From the NCBI RefSeq assembly GCF_028369065.1, contig NZ_JAQNDA010000002.1:310001-374000 (forward strand): DNA of 64,000 nucleotides, given 5' to 3'. Below are positions 17,934 to 26,742 of this stretch, piece after piece. Origin of the DNA: Marinobacter sp. SS21. GTDB lineage: Bacteria; Pseudomonadota; Gammaproteobacteria; Pseudomonadales; Oleiphilaceae. The notes under the pieces are model-generated. The model was given only the letters and a program-made list of their open reading frames with translations, searched no databases and was not told the origin of the DNA. The number at the start of each line of letters is the position of its first letter. Within the stretch, counting starts at the first letter, position 1. The position numbers and the translations under genes are program-made.

Positions 17934-19801
17934 CTGCATTCGGGTCCGGCGAGACCGTATCGGCACTATCAGCACCACCATCGGCATCGCAGCCTGGCAT
18001 CGAGCGGCGGGCCGCCGTCGATTACGTCAGCCTGCGCTTGATCGATACCTTGTTGCGTGAAGACGCCCAGGGGTTGATTGCACGCAGCCAGCTGCTGCCG
18101 TCGGCTGGTGCCCCTTTTACCCTTGCTCAGAGTCTGCCGGAGGGGGCGCACTGGCTGTGCTACCCCCTGGCCGATCGCACATCGTTGTGGTTTCTGGTGA
18201 ACCCTGGCGAATTCATGCAATCGTGGCGGTCGGCCGCTGGCGTGGTGATGCACTACCACCCCGAGCAAGGCGCACAGTGGGTCCCGGATTACCGGGAACT
18301 CTTGGCACGGCTCGCCGTCGGGCTGCCGGAGGAGGCCGCTGGGCTCTATACCGACTATGCGCATGAGTGTGACGTTGCGGTTTCGCACCGGCTGCTGTGC
18401 GAGGCCGAGCGTCGCCGCTGGTTCAACGAACTGCAGCACCAGGGGGATGCCTGGCCGGCGGCGAATAACTGGAGCGGCCGCTTTCTGTTCTACGACCGCC
18501 TGGCGGCATTCCTGGACCACCCCTTTTACCCGTCGGCACGGGCCAAGCTGGGCTTTGGCCCGCGAGAGCTGGCGGCCTATGCCCCGGAGTTTCAGCAGGC
18601 CTTCGAACTGCGCTGGTTGGCGGTTCCCTCATCCCTGTTCGAGGGGACGCTGGATCAAGTCCCCGAATACTGGCCGAGTTTTGCCAAGGTCGGGTTGTCG
18701 CCGGAGCTGCAGGGGTGTTACCAGCTGGTGCCGGTGCATCCGGCATTGTGGCATGCGGCACTGGACGGATACCTGCAGGAGTCCGGCCTGGACGGCGAGG
18801 TCATTCGCGCCCCGGAATCGGCGCTGCGGGTCAGGCCAACCCTGTCGGTGCGCACACTGGTGATCGAAGCGGATCCCGGCACCCATCTCAAAGTACCCCT
18901 GACCATTCGTACGTTGGGCAGTAAGAATATTCGCACCGTGAAACCCAGCACCATAGGGGATGGGCATCGGGTACAGACCGTGTTACGGCGAATTGCCGCC
19001 GACGATGGGGCATTGCAGGACCGGCTCCTGCTCACCGACGAGCAGCGCGGTGGGCATGTGGCGGCGCAGAACTTCCTCGGCTTTATTCTGCGTGGCTATC
19101 CGGCGGAGCTGGCCAATGCCTCGCTGATCAGTGTGGCCGGTTTGTTGGCGGAGGGTGCCGACGGTCGGACGACGGTGGAAGTTGTGGCGGCGGAGTTCTA
19201 CCACGGTGATCTGGCGGCCCTGTGGCAGGAGTACCTTGACCTCACCTTGACCCTGCATCTGCGGCTGTGGCTGCGCTATGGCATTGCCCTGGAGTCGAAC
19301 CAGCAGAATTCGATGCTGGTGCTGGAGTCCGGGCAGCCGTTGCGGTTACTGCTGAAGGATAACGATGCGCCGCGCATCTGGCTGGAGCGGCTGGCTGCCG
19401 TCTGCCCGGAGCTGGCTCACCGTGCCGATCAGCTTCAGGATCGACGTATTCTGGCTGACGGTGAACAGGCGTTGGCGCAGATGTTCATCACCATCAGCTT
19501 GCAGCTGAATCTGGCGGTGCCATTGGAAGGCTTGATCGCGAGAGGACTTATGGACCGGCAGGCGGGTTACCGGCAGTTGCGCGGCAGCGTAGAGCGGCAA
19601 TTGCGGGAGCTGCATCAGGAAGGGCTGGATACCCGGCTGGCCGACGAAGTCCTGTTGCAGGCAGAACGGCTCCCCGCCAAATATCTGCTGCGGGCTGGCA
19701 GCCTGGAGAGCAAGGCGAGCACCGGAGCGGCGGATATCAACAAGTTCTATGGCGAAACCGCCCCCAACTTTCTCCGCCAGGACGTTGAGGCGACATCATG
19801 A
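17930..19801 (+). CDS. pvsB: NIS siderophore synthetase (IucA/IucC family)
   Basis: A 623-residue NRPS-independent siderophore synthetase. Family motifs for adenylation and substrate binding are seen: VPVHPALWHAALDGYL (about 265), RPTLSVRTLVIEADPGTHLK (about 305), KVPLTIRTLG, and the ESNQQNSMLVLESG segment with LLLKDNDAPRIW (about 455-480), followed by the helical C-terminal domain. In the accepted scheme PvsB makes the amide bond that joins the alanine-containing half to the citryl-ethanolamine half. I chose the ATG at 17930 (ATGA overlap with pvsA). It also overlaps pvsC by ATGA, so the first three genes are coupled in translation. Confidence 0.9.
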   Translation: MTAFGSGETVSALSAPPSASQPGIERRAAVDYVSLRLIDTLLREDAQGLIARSQLLPSAGAPFTLAQSLPEGAHWLCYPLADRTSLWFLVNPGEFMQSWRSAAGVVMHYHPEQGAQWVPDYRELLARLAVGLPEEAAGLYTDYAHECDVAVSHRLLCEAERRRWFNELQHQGDAWPAANNWSGRFLFYDRLAAFLDHPFYPSARAKLGFGPRELAAYAPEFQQAFELRWLAVPSSLFEGTLDQVPEYWPSFAKVGLSPELQGCYQLVPVHPALWHAALDGYLQESGLDGEVIRAPESALRVRPTLSVRTLVIEADPGTHLKVPLTIRTLGSKNIRTVKPSTIGDGHRVQTVLRRIAADDGALQDRLLLTDEQRGGHVAAQNFLGFILRGYPAELANASLISVAGLLAEGADGRTTVEVVAAEFYHGDLAALWQEYLDLTLTLHLRLWLRYGIALESNQQNSMLVLESGQPLRLLLKDNDAPRIWLERLAAVCPELAHRADQLQDRRILADGEQALAQMFITISLQLNLAVPLEGLIARGLMDRQAGYRQLRGSVERQLRELHQEGLDTRLADEVLLQAERLPAKYLLRAGSLESKASTGAADINKFYGETAPNFLRQDVEATS

Positions 19802-20988
19802 ACCGCGCCCAGCGGCGGCAGGTGATGCTGGTGTTGTTCTGCCATTTCACGGCGGCCTTGGCGGCTTTGGGCATGCCGCCGTTCTTCGGCTTGATCCTGG
19901 CGGATTCGCTCGGTGTCAGTGCTGGCTTTGTGATCGGCTGGTGCTACGTGGTGCCAACGGTGTGTACCGCCCTGACCAGCCCCTGGTGGGGACGATTTGC
20001 CGATCGCTTTGGCAAGAAAGTGTCGCTGTTGCGGGCCCAGCTTGGGCTGGCGCTGGGATTTGGCTTGGCCAGCCTGGCCGACAGCCTGTGGATGTTCGTG
20101 CTGGCCCTGGTGGTGCAAGGCGTCTTTGGTGGCACCTTTGCGGCCTCCAACGCCTATCTCAGCACCTTCGTGCGCGGTGAAGCGTTGGCGCGCTGCCTGA
20201 ATCTCATGCAGGGCTCGGCGCGGGCGGCGATGGTTGCAGCCCCGGTACTGTTCGGCTTTTTGGTGATGCAACTTCGTCCCCTGAGTCTCTATGGCTATCT
20301 GGCCCTGTTGCCGTTGCTGGCCGCTTTGTTGCTGTGGTGGGCGCCGGCCACCCTGCAACCGCAAGCCGAAACCGCGCCCGAGTCGCCTCGAGCCGAAGAG
20401 CCGCCGTCGGGTAACCGGCCATGGCCATTTGGGTGGCTCTACGGGCTTCAGTTCGGGTTTGCCTTCTGCACGGTGGTCACCTTTCCGTACTTCGTGTCTT
20501 TCGCGCAACAAATCGGCGCTTCGACGCTGCAGGCGGGGCTGTTGTTCAGCCTGCCTCATCTGGTTTATCTGTTGTCGGTCTGGGCCATTGCCCGTCTGAC
20601 CGAGTCCATGTCGGCCATCCATGTCATCGCGGCAGGCCTTGGATTGCTGGTGCTGGCACTGCCAGTCCAGGCCGTCGCAGCTGACTGGATTCAGCTGATT
20701 CCTGGACGTGTGGTCATGGGCGCGGCAATGACACTGTGCTTTATCGGGCTTCACCGCCTGGTCAGCAGCGCTCTGGTGTCGCGACGCAGTGGTCGGCTGT
20801 TTGGGTCGCTCGACAGCGGCTCCAAATGGGCCGGTGTGGCAGCCGGCCTGGTCGCCGGCCTGGCAAGTGTGCCCTTGGGGTTGACGGCGCCGTTCTGGCT
20901 CGGCGCCGCCAGCGCGGCACTGACACTGTTGGCCCTGGCGCTATTGCTCTCGTTCCGGAACACCACTACAACCTTGGCAAAGGAGTGA
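19798..20988 (+). CDS. pvsC: MFS siderophore exporter
   Basis: A 396-residue major facilitator superfamily transporter with about twelve membrane segments and a polar central loop (about residues 180-205, rich in Glu and Pro) between the two halves. The MFS loop 2-3 signature is GRFADRFGKK (about 63-72). It corresponds to PvsC, proposed to export vibrioferrin across the inner membrane. It overlaps pvsB by four bases and is followed four bases later by pvsD. It could in principle be a drug-type exporter, but its place between the two NIS synthetase genes argues for siderophore export. Confidence 0.9.
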   Translation: MNRAQRRQVMLVLFCHFTAALAALGMPPFFGLILADSLGVSAGFVIGWCYVVPTVCTALTSPWWGRFADRFGKKVSLLRAQLGLALGFGLASLADSLWMFVLALVVQGVFGGTFAASNAYLSTFVRGEALARCLNLMQGSARAAMVAAPVLFGFLVMQLRPLSLYGYLALLPLLAALLLWWAPATLQPQAETAPESPRAEEPPSGNRPWPFGWLYGLQFGFAFCTVVTFPYFVSFAQQIGASTLQAGLLFSLPHLVYLLSVWAIARLTESMSAIHVIAAGLGLLVLALPVQAVAADWIQLIPGRVVMGAAMTLCFIGLHRLVSSALVSRRSGRLFGSLDSGSKWAGVAAGLVAGLASVPLGLTAPFWLGAASAALTLLALALLLSFRNTTTTLAKE

Positions 20989-20992
20989 TCCC

Positions 20993-22819
20993 ATGGGCAG
21001 TCCCGCCTATCAAGACTATTTTCTCACCAAGACACACAGTGATTTGGCCAATCAGCGCTCAATTGAAGCGCTCCTGAACTGTTACTGCCGGGATGTGGCC
21101 GCGCCAGCAGAGTGCCTGAGTGTTGAAGCCATGCAGGGCGGGCGTTGGCCTCAGGCTTTGTATCAGCGGGCCGCCGTAACCGGGCACAGCGGTGCGGTAC
21201 TGCAAATCCAACTACCCGCCGAGCGAGGCAGCGTGGCAATCGCGGTGCTACGGGCTTCCGGCAGCCTGAACTTCCGGTACTTGTCAGCACCGTTCCACAA
21301 AGCCAAAGGACAAGGCTGGAAGCGACTGGACTACCGTCAGTTGGCCGCGCTGTTGCTGGACTCCATGGCCCGGCAGTTTGAGGAGCCGTTTAACGCCGAA
21401 CTGTATCGCCAGATACTCAACAGCGCGCAGATGATGCAAGAGTTCGTGGCAAAGGCGCCGGCATTAATCGAGTGGGGTGAAGGCGCTCGCGGCTATGTTG
21501 CTTCCGAGCAGGCACTGACGTTCGGTCATGCCTTCCACCCGACGCCCAAGAGCCGAGAAGGTTTCAGCGCCGAGGATACACGTCGTTACTCGCCGGAAGT
21601 GGGAGCGGCTTTTCAGCTGGAATACCTCGCGGTTCGACATGAGGATCTGTTGTTTGCCGCTAATGCCGAGCACCTCGGCGACGACTGGCTGACCGCGCTG
21701 TCACCTGCGGATCTTGCGGTGCCAGACGGCTACACCGCCTTGCCCATGCATCCCTGGCAGGCGGATTACATGCGCCGCCAGCCGCTGGTGCAAGCCGCTC
21801 TGGCCTCGGGCCGCTTGCACGAACTGGGGGTCTCTGGACCGGAGTTTCACCCCACCGCGTCGGTGAGAACCCTGTACTCCTCAACAGCTGAGTACTTCTA
21901 TAAATTCTCCCTGCACATGCGACTCACCAACTGCGTGCGCAAGAATTCCTACTATGAACTCGAAAGTGCGGTGGCGTTGAGTTCGATTCTACGGTCCCGT
22001 TTGCGGGGGCTGTCGCAGCTGTTCCCGGATACCGGCGTGCTGTATGAGCCGGCGTACGTGTCGGTGCGATTCGATGACCACACGAAGGAAGAGCAGACGC
22101 TGTTGACCGAAGGCTACGGTATGTTGCTGCGGGACGGGCTGGCGCCGAGCCTTGCCAAAGGCTTCACCCCCATGCTCGCCGCTGCCCTGTTTCAGGAGGA
22201 TGTGACTGGAGTCAGTCCGGTGTGGCGTTATGTTTCCCGGCTCGCTCGCCGGCGTGGGTTGGACCCCGCCAGTGCCGCCCTGGTCTGGTTTGATGCCTAT
22301 CTTGAACGAGTGCTGGAGCCGGTACTGTATTGCTTCTTCCATCATGGGGTGGTGTTCGAACCGCATCTCCAGAACGTGGTGATCTGCCTCGATGGGGACC
22401 TGCCGGCGCAAGTGCTGTTGCGGGATCTGGAAGGCACGAAACTGGTCCAGGAGCGCTGGCCGGAACAGCAGCTGCTGGAAATGGGGAATCGGGCCAGAAA
22501 GTCCGTACTGTACGGGGCATCTCAGGGTTGGGGGCGGGTGGCCTACTGTCTGCTGGCCAACAACCTGTTTCAGGCGCTGTTCCATCTGGCTGGCGCTGAT
22601 GCCAGTTTGGAGCAGCGGCTGTGGCAGCGGCTGCGGGAACGACTGGCCAGATACCAGGCCCGCCATGGCTGTGCCATGTCCGATGTCCATATCGGTGGCC
22701 TGCTGCGGGGCGAGGCGTTTCCCTATAAAACCAACCTGTTGACCCGGGTGTTCAAGCGCGCCGATCGGGATTCCCAATACGTCTCGCTCCACCACCCCTT
22801 AGGCACCCAACATCCATAG
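20993..22819 (+). CDS. pvsD: NIS siderophore synthetase, citrate-activating type
   Basis: A 608-residue IucA/IucC-family synthetase, the second in this operon. Landmarks are GHAFHPTPKSREGF (about 176), LPMHPWQADYM (about 253), the FHPTASVRTLYS segment (about 283) with FKFSLHMRLTNCVRKN (about 303), and VFEPHLQNVVICLDGD (about 450), which holds the ATP and substrate contacts of the family. PvsD is thought to activate citrate and join it to L-serine, like AcsD. AAAGGAG precedes the ATG by 7 bases. The stop lies 29 bases ahead of pvsE. Confidence 0.9.
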   Translation: MGSPAYQDYFLTKTHSDLANQRSIEALLNCYCRDVAAPAECLSVEAMQGGRWPQALYQRAAVTGHSGAVLQIQLPAERGSVAIAVLRASGSLNFRYLSAPFHKAKGQGWKRLDYRQLAALLLDSMARQFEEPFNAELYRQILNSAQMMQEFVAKAPALIEWGEGARGYVASEQALTFGHAFHPTPKSREGFSAEDTRRYSPEVGAAFQLEYLAVRHEDLLFAANAEHLGDDWLTALSPADLAVPDGYTALPMHPWQADYMRRQPLVQAALASGRLHELGVSGPEFHPTASVRTLYSSTAEYFYKFSLHMRLTNCVRKNSYYELESAVALSSILRSRLRGLSQLFPDTGVLYEPAYVSVRFDDHTKEEQTLLTEGYGMLLRDGLAPSLAKGFTPMLAAALFQEDVTGVSPVWRYVSRLARRRGLDPASAALVWFDAYLERVLEPVLYCFFHHGVVFEPHLQNVVICLDGDLPAQVLLRDLEGTKLVQERWPEQQLLEMGNRARKSVLYGASQGWGRVAYCLLANNLFQALFHLAGADASLEQRLWQRLRERLARYQARHGCAMSDVHIGGLLRGEAFPYKTNLLTRVFKRADRDSQYVSLHHPLGTQHP

Positions 22820-22848
22820 CGGCAGATCGTCGAACAAAGGTAATGACC

Positions 22849-24090
22849 ATGCAACTGAATTATGACCTTGCGGTGGCGGTGGCGACGGAGCTTGCCGCCA
22901 CTGAAAACGACCCCTTGTGCGCCTATGTGTACGACCTGGACGGTTTGCGTACTCATATCCAACAGCTGGTTGCCAGTCTGCCGCCGCAATGCCAGTTGTT
23001 CTACGCCGCCAAGGCCAACGCCGAGACGCCGGTACTGCAAGTGCTGGCGGACCATGTTCATGGCTTCGAGGTGGCCTCCGGCGGGGAGCTGCACTGGCTC
23101 CGTGAGCACTTTGCCGAGGTGCCGCTGATCTTCGGCGGGCCCGGCAAGCTGGAATCAGAGCTGCGCGCCGCCATCGATGCCCAGGTGGAGCTGATCCACG
23201 TGGAGAGCCGGCTCGAGCTGGAGCGCCTGGCTCGGTTAGCGGACGAGGCGGGGCGGCCGGTCGATATCCTGCTGCGCATCAACTTAACTTTGGCAGAACT
23301 GCCCAGTACCACCCTGACCATGGGCGGGCGACCTACGCCCTTTGGCCTCGATGAGTCGGAGCTGGAAGGGATTCTGGCGTGGTTGCCCACTCAGCCGAAT
23401 CTGCGGCTACAGGGATTCCACTTTCACCTGTTGTCGCACCAGCTGGACGCCGCGGCCCACCTGCGCCTGCTGCAGGGGTACTGCCGTCAGGTGAAACGCT
23501 GGTGTAATGACTATGGCCTCGAGAGTCGGCACGTTAATGTCGGGGGCGGCATTGGTATCAACTACGTGGAGCCGGACAACCAGTTCAACTGGCCGGTGTT
23601 CAGCCAGGGGCTGGCAACCCTGATCGAGCAGGAGCAGATGCAAGACTGGACCATCCGCTTCGAATTTGGCCGCTACGTGACGGCGGCGTGCGGCTACTAC
23701 GTGATGGAGGTGCTGGATCTCAAGCGCAACCTCGGCCAGTGGTTCGCGGTGGCGCGTGGCGGCACCCACCACTTCCGGACACCCGCCGCACAGAGCCATA
23801 GCCATCCTTTCCATGTGGTATCCCGTAGCCAAGCGGAATCCCGTACCGGCGGCGCAGGGAATCCGCCAGCGGTGCTGGAGCGCGAGCCGGTTACCATCGT
23901 GGGCCAGCTGTGTACGCCCAAGGATGTGCTGGCGCAGCAAGTACCATTAGACCGGGTGGCGGTGGGGGACTGGCTGGTCTTCCCCTACGCCGGTGCCTAC
24001 GCCTGGAACATCTCCCATCATGACTTCCTGCGTCATCCCCGACCGCGCTGTGGTTATTTCGACGGCGGCCGGGTGGTGGTGGCACCCTAG
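22849..24090 (+). CDS. pvsE: PLP-dependent decarboxylase of vibrioferrin biosynthesis
   Basis: A 413-residue fold-III (alanine racemase-like) group IV decarboxylase. The PLP lysine is in FYAAKANAETP (Lys55 from this start), the Gly-rich phosphate loop is VNVGGGIGINY (about 225), and the second-subunit cysteine motif is LCTPKDVL (about 350). I prefer the ATG at 22849 because AAAGG lies 8 bases before it; an ATG at 22843 is also in frame. PvsE is proposed to decarboxylate the serine moiety (as O-citryl-serine) to give the ethanolamine unit of vibrioferrin. It is related to SbnH and to lysA-type enzymes. Confidence 0.9.
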   Translation: MQLNYDLAVAVATELAATENDPLCAYVYDLDGLRTHIQQLVASLPPQCQLFYAAKANAETPVLQVLADHVHGFEVASGGELHWLREHFAEVPLIFGGPGKLESELRAAIDAQVELIHVESRLELERLARLADEAGRPVDILLRINLTLAELPSTTLTMGGRPTPFGLDESELEGILAWLPTQPNLRLQGFHFHLLSHQLDAAAHLRLLQGYCRQVKRWCNDYGLESRHVNVGGGIGINYVEPDNQFNWPVFSQGLATLIEQEQMQDWTIRFEFGRYVTAACGYYVMEVLDLKRNLGQWFAVARGGTHHFRTPAAQSHSHPFHVVSRSQAESRTGGAGNPPAVLEREPVTIVGQLCTPKDVLAQQVPLDRVAVGDWLVFPYAGAYAWNISHHDFLRHPRPRCGYFDGGRVVVAP

Positions 24091-24098
24091 GGGGACCG

Positions 24099-24836
24099 GT
24101 GCTGTCTTCGTTGCTTGAGCCGGTGCTGCCGGACGATCCCAGTGCCCGCGGCCACTGCCTGAAAGCCTTGGCGGTGACGGTGCCGCGTCTCGAGGGCGAT
24201 GCCGGGCGGGCGCAAGGCTGGCTGCCACTGAGTCGGTTGCTGGCCGAGCACAGCCTGGTGCAGCCATGGCTGCAAGCGGACCTGGACGCGGGTTCATTAC
24301 CCTCCAGGCGGGTTGCGCTGTCCCAGTTGTACAAGCAGATCTGTCTCGATCTGCTGGCGCCGGTTTGGGTGGCCGCGCTGGCCCGGGGGAGGGAGTTTGC
24401 CGTCGCGCCCAGCCAGCTCTGGCTGCGCCGGGACGCCGGTGCCGACCGCTACGGGGTCGCCTTTGTGGCTGGCGACCCGAGCGCCAGCCCACTGGATGAG
24501 TCCCGTCTGCTTGCTGACGTCGGGGTGCTGGTGGCCGCGCTGGAGCGATTATTTCGCCAGCGGTTGCAGCTCGGTGCCGCTTCTTTCTGGAGCACGACCG
24601 CACTGGCGCTGGCGCAACCGTGGATTCGGCTGCGCGGTGAACTCGATTCGGCCATCCTGGCCCCGGCGGCAATGGCGGTGCTGGAACAGCTGGACCCGAG
24701 GCTCTGCCGCTACCTCCAGTGGGCGCCAGTGAGCCAGGCGGGAACGGCAATGGATTTCGTCTTGCGTCGCCGCGGTTGCTGCTTCAAATACCAACTCCCT
24801 GGCGAAAGTTTTTGCGGCACTTGCGGGATAGGCTGA
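24099..24836 (+). CDS. FhuF-like siderophore-iron reductase
   Basis: A 245-residue protein that ends with CCFKYQLPGESFCGTCGIG. This is the C-C-x10-C-x2-C arrangement that binds the unusual [2Fe-2S] cluster of FhuF-type ferric-siderophore reductases. The body is helical and otherwise low in motifs, as is usual for this family. It would reduce ferric vibrioferrin in the cytoplasm to free the iron. The gene begins at a GTG only 9 bases after pvsE, with GGGGGA directly before it, so it is the last gene of the pvs operon. It is not part of the classical pvs set of Vibrio parahaemolyticus as I remember it. Confidence 0.85.
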   Translation: MLSSLLEPVLPDDPSARGHCLKALAVTVPRLEGDAGRAQGWLPLSRLLAEHSLVQPWLQADLDAGSLPSRRVALSQLYKQICLDLLAPVWVAALARGREFAVAPSQLWLRRDAGADRYGVAFVAGDPSASPLDESRLLADVGVLVAALERLFRQRLQLGAASFWSTTALALAQPWIRLRGELDSAILAPAAMAVLEQLDPRLCRYLQWAPVSQAGTAMDFVLRRRGCCFKYQLPGESFCGTCGIG

Positions 24837-24882
24837 GGACTTGCATTGACGGGCCCTTGCGGTTTGGTTCCTTATGCATATA

Positions 24883-24900
24883 AATGCTTTTAAAAGCATT
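24883..24900. repeat. 18-base perfect AT-rich palindrome
   Basis: AATGCTTTTAAAAGCATT reads the same on both strands and lies 46 bases after the reductase stop and 65 bases before the SLC13 permease. No T run follows directly, and its low GC content makes it a poor terminator. It could be an operator for a dimeric regulator of the permease gene. Confidence 0.5.
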
Positions 24901-24965
24901 CGTTATTCTTTCTCTGGTTTTGTGATCTTCGTTATTCTTGCGCTTTCCCTCCCTGAGTAACACGT

Positions 24966-26738
24966 ATGGAATGGCAAGGCTGGTTTGCGCTGGGCTTGGC
25001 GGGTCTGGCGCTGCTGTTGATGAGCATTGGCCGCCTGGGGCCGCACCTGGTGATGCTGGGCGTGATGATCCTGCTCAGCGCCACCGGCATCATCGAGGCC
25101 CAGCAGGCCTTGTCCGGCTTCAGTAATGGCGGGTTGATCACCGTGGTAGCCATGTTCGTGGTTGCGGCGGGTATCCACCATTCCGGCGGAGTCGATCTGG
25201 TGGTCCAGTACCTGCTGCGCTCGCCCCGAACCGTCCGCTCGGCCCAGGCCCGTATTGCGCTACCGGTGTCGCTGTTGAGCGGTTTCCTTAACAACACCCC
25301 GGTGGTTGCCACCATGATCCCCGCCATCCATGCCTGGTCCCGCAAGATCGGCATTGCGCCGTCGAAGCTGATGATTCCACTCAGCTATTCCGCGATTCTC
25401 GGTGGCACCCTGACGCTGATTGGCACCAGCACCAACCTGGTGGTCAATGGCCAGTACCGACAGCTGACCGGTGAACCAGGATTCTCCATTTTCTCGATTA
25501 CCGCCGTGGGGCTGCCAGTGGCTCTCGTGGGTCTTGCGACCATGTTGCTGGTATTGCCGCGCCTGTTGCCGGACCGTAAGGACCAGCAAAAATTCGGCTC
25601 CATGCGCGAGTTCACGCTGGAGGTGGCGGTCGCCTTCGACGGCCCGCTGGTGGGCAAGAGTGTCGGCGAAGCCGGGCTACGGGAGCTGGACCGACTTTAC
25701 CTGGTTGAAATTGAACGGGATGGCAGCGTGGTGACGGCGGTGCCGTCAGAGGAACGTCTGCGCGGCGGCGACCGGCTGGTGTTCGCCGGGGAGACCCAGG
25801 CCATTTCCGACCTGCTGAGAATCAACGGGATCGTGCCGTCGGTGCATGAGGATGAACCCAGCCTGAGTCAGGATCGGGCCGAACGCTGCCTGGTAGAGGC
25901 GGCCTTGTCTCCGCAATCGGATGTGCTGGGGTTAACCATTCGCGATGCCCGGTTCCGGGATCGCTATGGTGCCGTGGTGCTGGCGGTGGCCAGGGGCGGC
26001 GAACGGGTGTCCGGCAATCTGGGCAATATTCGGCTGCGGCCGGGGGATGTGTTGCTGTTGGAAGCACGACCGGCCTTTCTCAGCCGCCAGCGATACGCCA
26101 AGGACTTTTTGCTGATCAACGACCTCGACACCCAAACCCCGCGGCATGACCGCGCCTTTGTTTCCTGGGGCATTCTGCTGGTGCTGGTGGCTGCAGCCGC
26201 GCTCGGGGTTACCAGTATGCTCAATGCGGCCTTGATCGGCGCGGCCTTGATGATCATGAGCGGTTGTTGCTCCGTCGGGCAGGCGCAAAAGGCGGTGGAT
26301 GTTCCGGTGATGCTGACGATTGCGTCTTCTTTTGCCCTGGGGGCCGCGCTGGAGTCAACCGGGGCCGCCGCCTACATGGCACAGGAGATTCTGGGCCTCA
26401 GCGCGGGTCACCCCTTGCTGACCTTGATGCTGGTCTATCTGGTGGTCTCGGTGCTGACCGAAGTGATCACCAACAATGCGGCAGCGGTGTTGGTGGTGCC
26501 GGTGGTGCTCTCGATGACCGGCGTTCTGGGCATTGCGCCGGAGCCATTCATCATTGCCGTGATGATGGCCGCGTCGGCCAGCTTCGCCACCCCCCTGGGA
26601 TACCAGACCAATATGATGGTGTTCGGCCCGGGAGGCTATCGCTTCCTGGACTTCGTCAAGATTGGTTTGCCGTTTAATTTCTTTATCGGGCTGGTGAGCG
26701 TGGCGGTCATCGCCCTGGTCTACGATATTCCGCTCTAG
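24966..26738 (+). CDS. SLC13/DASS-family anion permease with two RCK_C domains
   Basis: A 590-residue inner-membrane protein. Two membrane blocks (about 5-200 and 395-590) flank a cytoplasmic region (about 205-380) that reads as two TrkA-C (RCK_C) domains: GKSVGEAGLRELDRLYLVEIERDG and the GLTIRDARFRDRYGAVVLAVARGGE copy. The twin SNT-like signatures of the family are seen as GFLNNTPVV...GTSTNLVV and the TEVITNNAAAVLVV...GYQTNMMVFGPG counterpart. Relatives carry sulfate or di/tricarboxylates; the substrate here is open. It starts 129 bases after the siderophore operon. Vibrioferrin contains citrate and 2-oxoglutarate, so a carboxylate role is an attractive but unproven link. Confidence 0.85.
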   Translation: MEWQGWFALGLAGLALLLMSIGRLGPHLVMLGVMILLSATGIIEAQQALSGFSNGGLITVVAMFVVAAGIHHSGGVDLVVQYLLRSPRTVRSAQARIALPVSLLSGFLNNTPVVATMIPAIHAWSRKIGIAPSKLMIPLSYSAILGGTLTLIGTSTNLVVNGQYRQLTGEPGFSIFSITAVGLPVALVGLATMLLVLPRLLPDRKDQQKFGSMREFTLEVAVAFDGPLVGKSVGEAGLRELDRLYLVEIERDGSVVTAVPSEERLRGGDRLVFAGETQAISDLLRINGIVPSVHEDEPSLSQDRAERCLVEAALSPQSDVLGLTIRDARFRDRYGAVVLAVARGGERVSGNLGNIRLRPGDVLLLEARPAFLSRQRYAKDFLLINDLDTQTPRHDRAFVSWGILLVLVAAAALGVTSMLNAALIGAALMIMSGCCSVGQAQKAVDVPVMLTIASSFALGAALESTGAAAYMAQEILGLSAGHPLLTLMLVYLVVSVLTEVITNNAAAVLVVPVVLSMTGVLGIAPEPFIIAVMMAASASFATPLGYQTNMMVFGPGGYRFLDFVKIGLPFNFFIGLVSVAVIALVYDIPL

Positions 26739-26742
26739 GACA

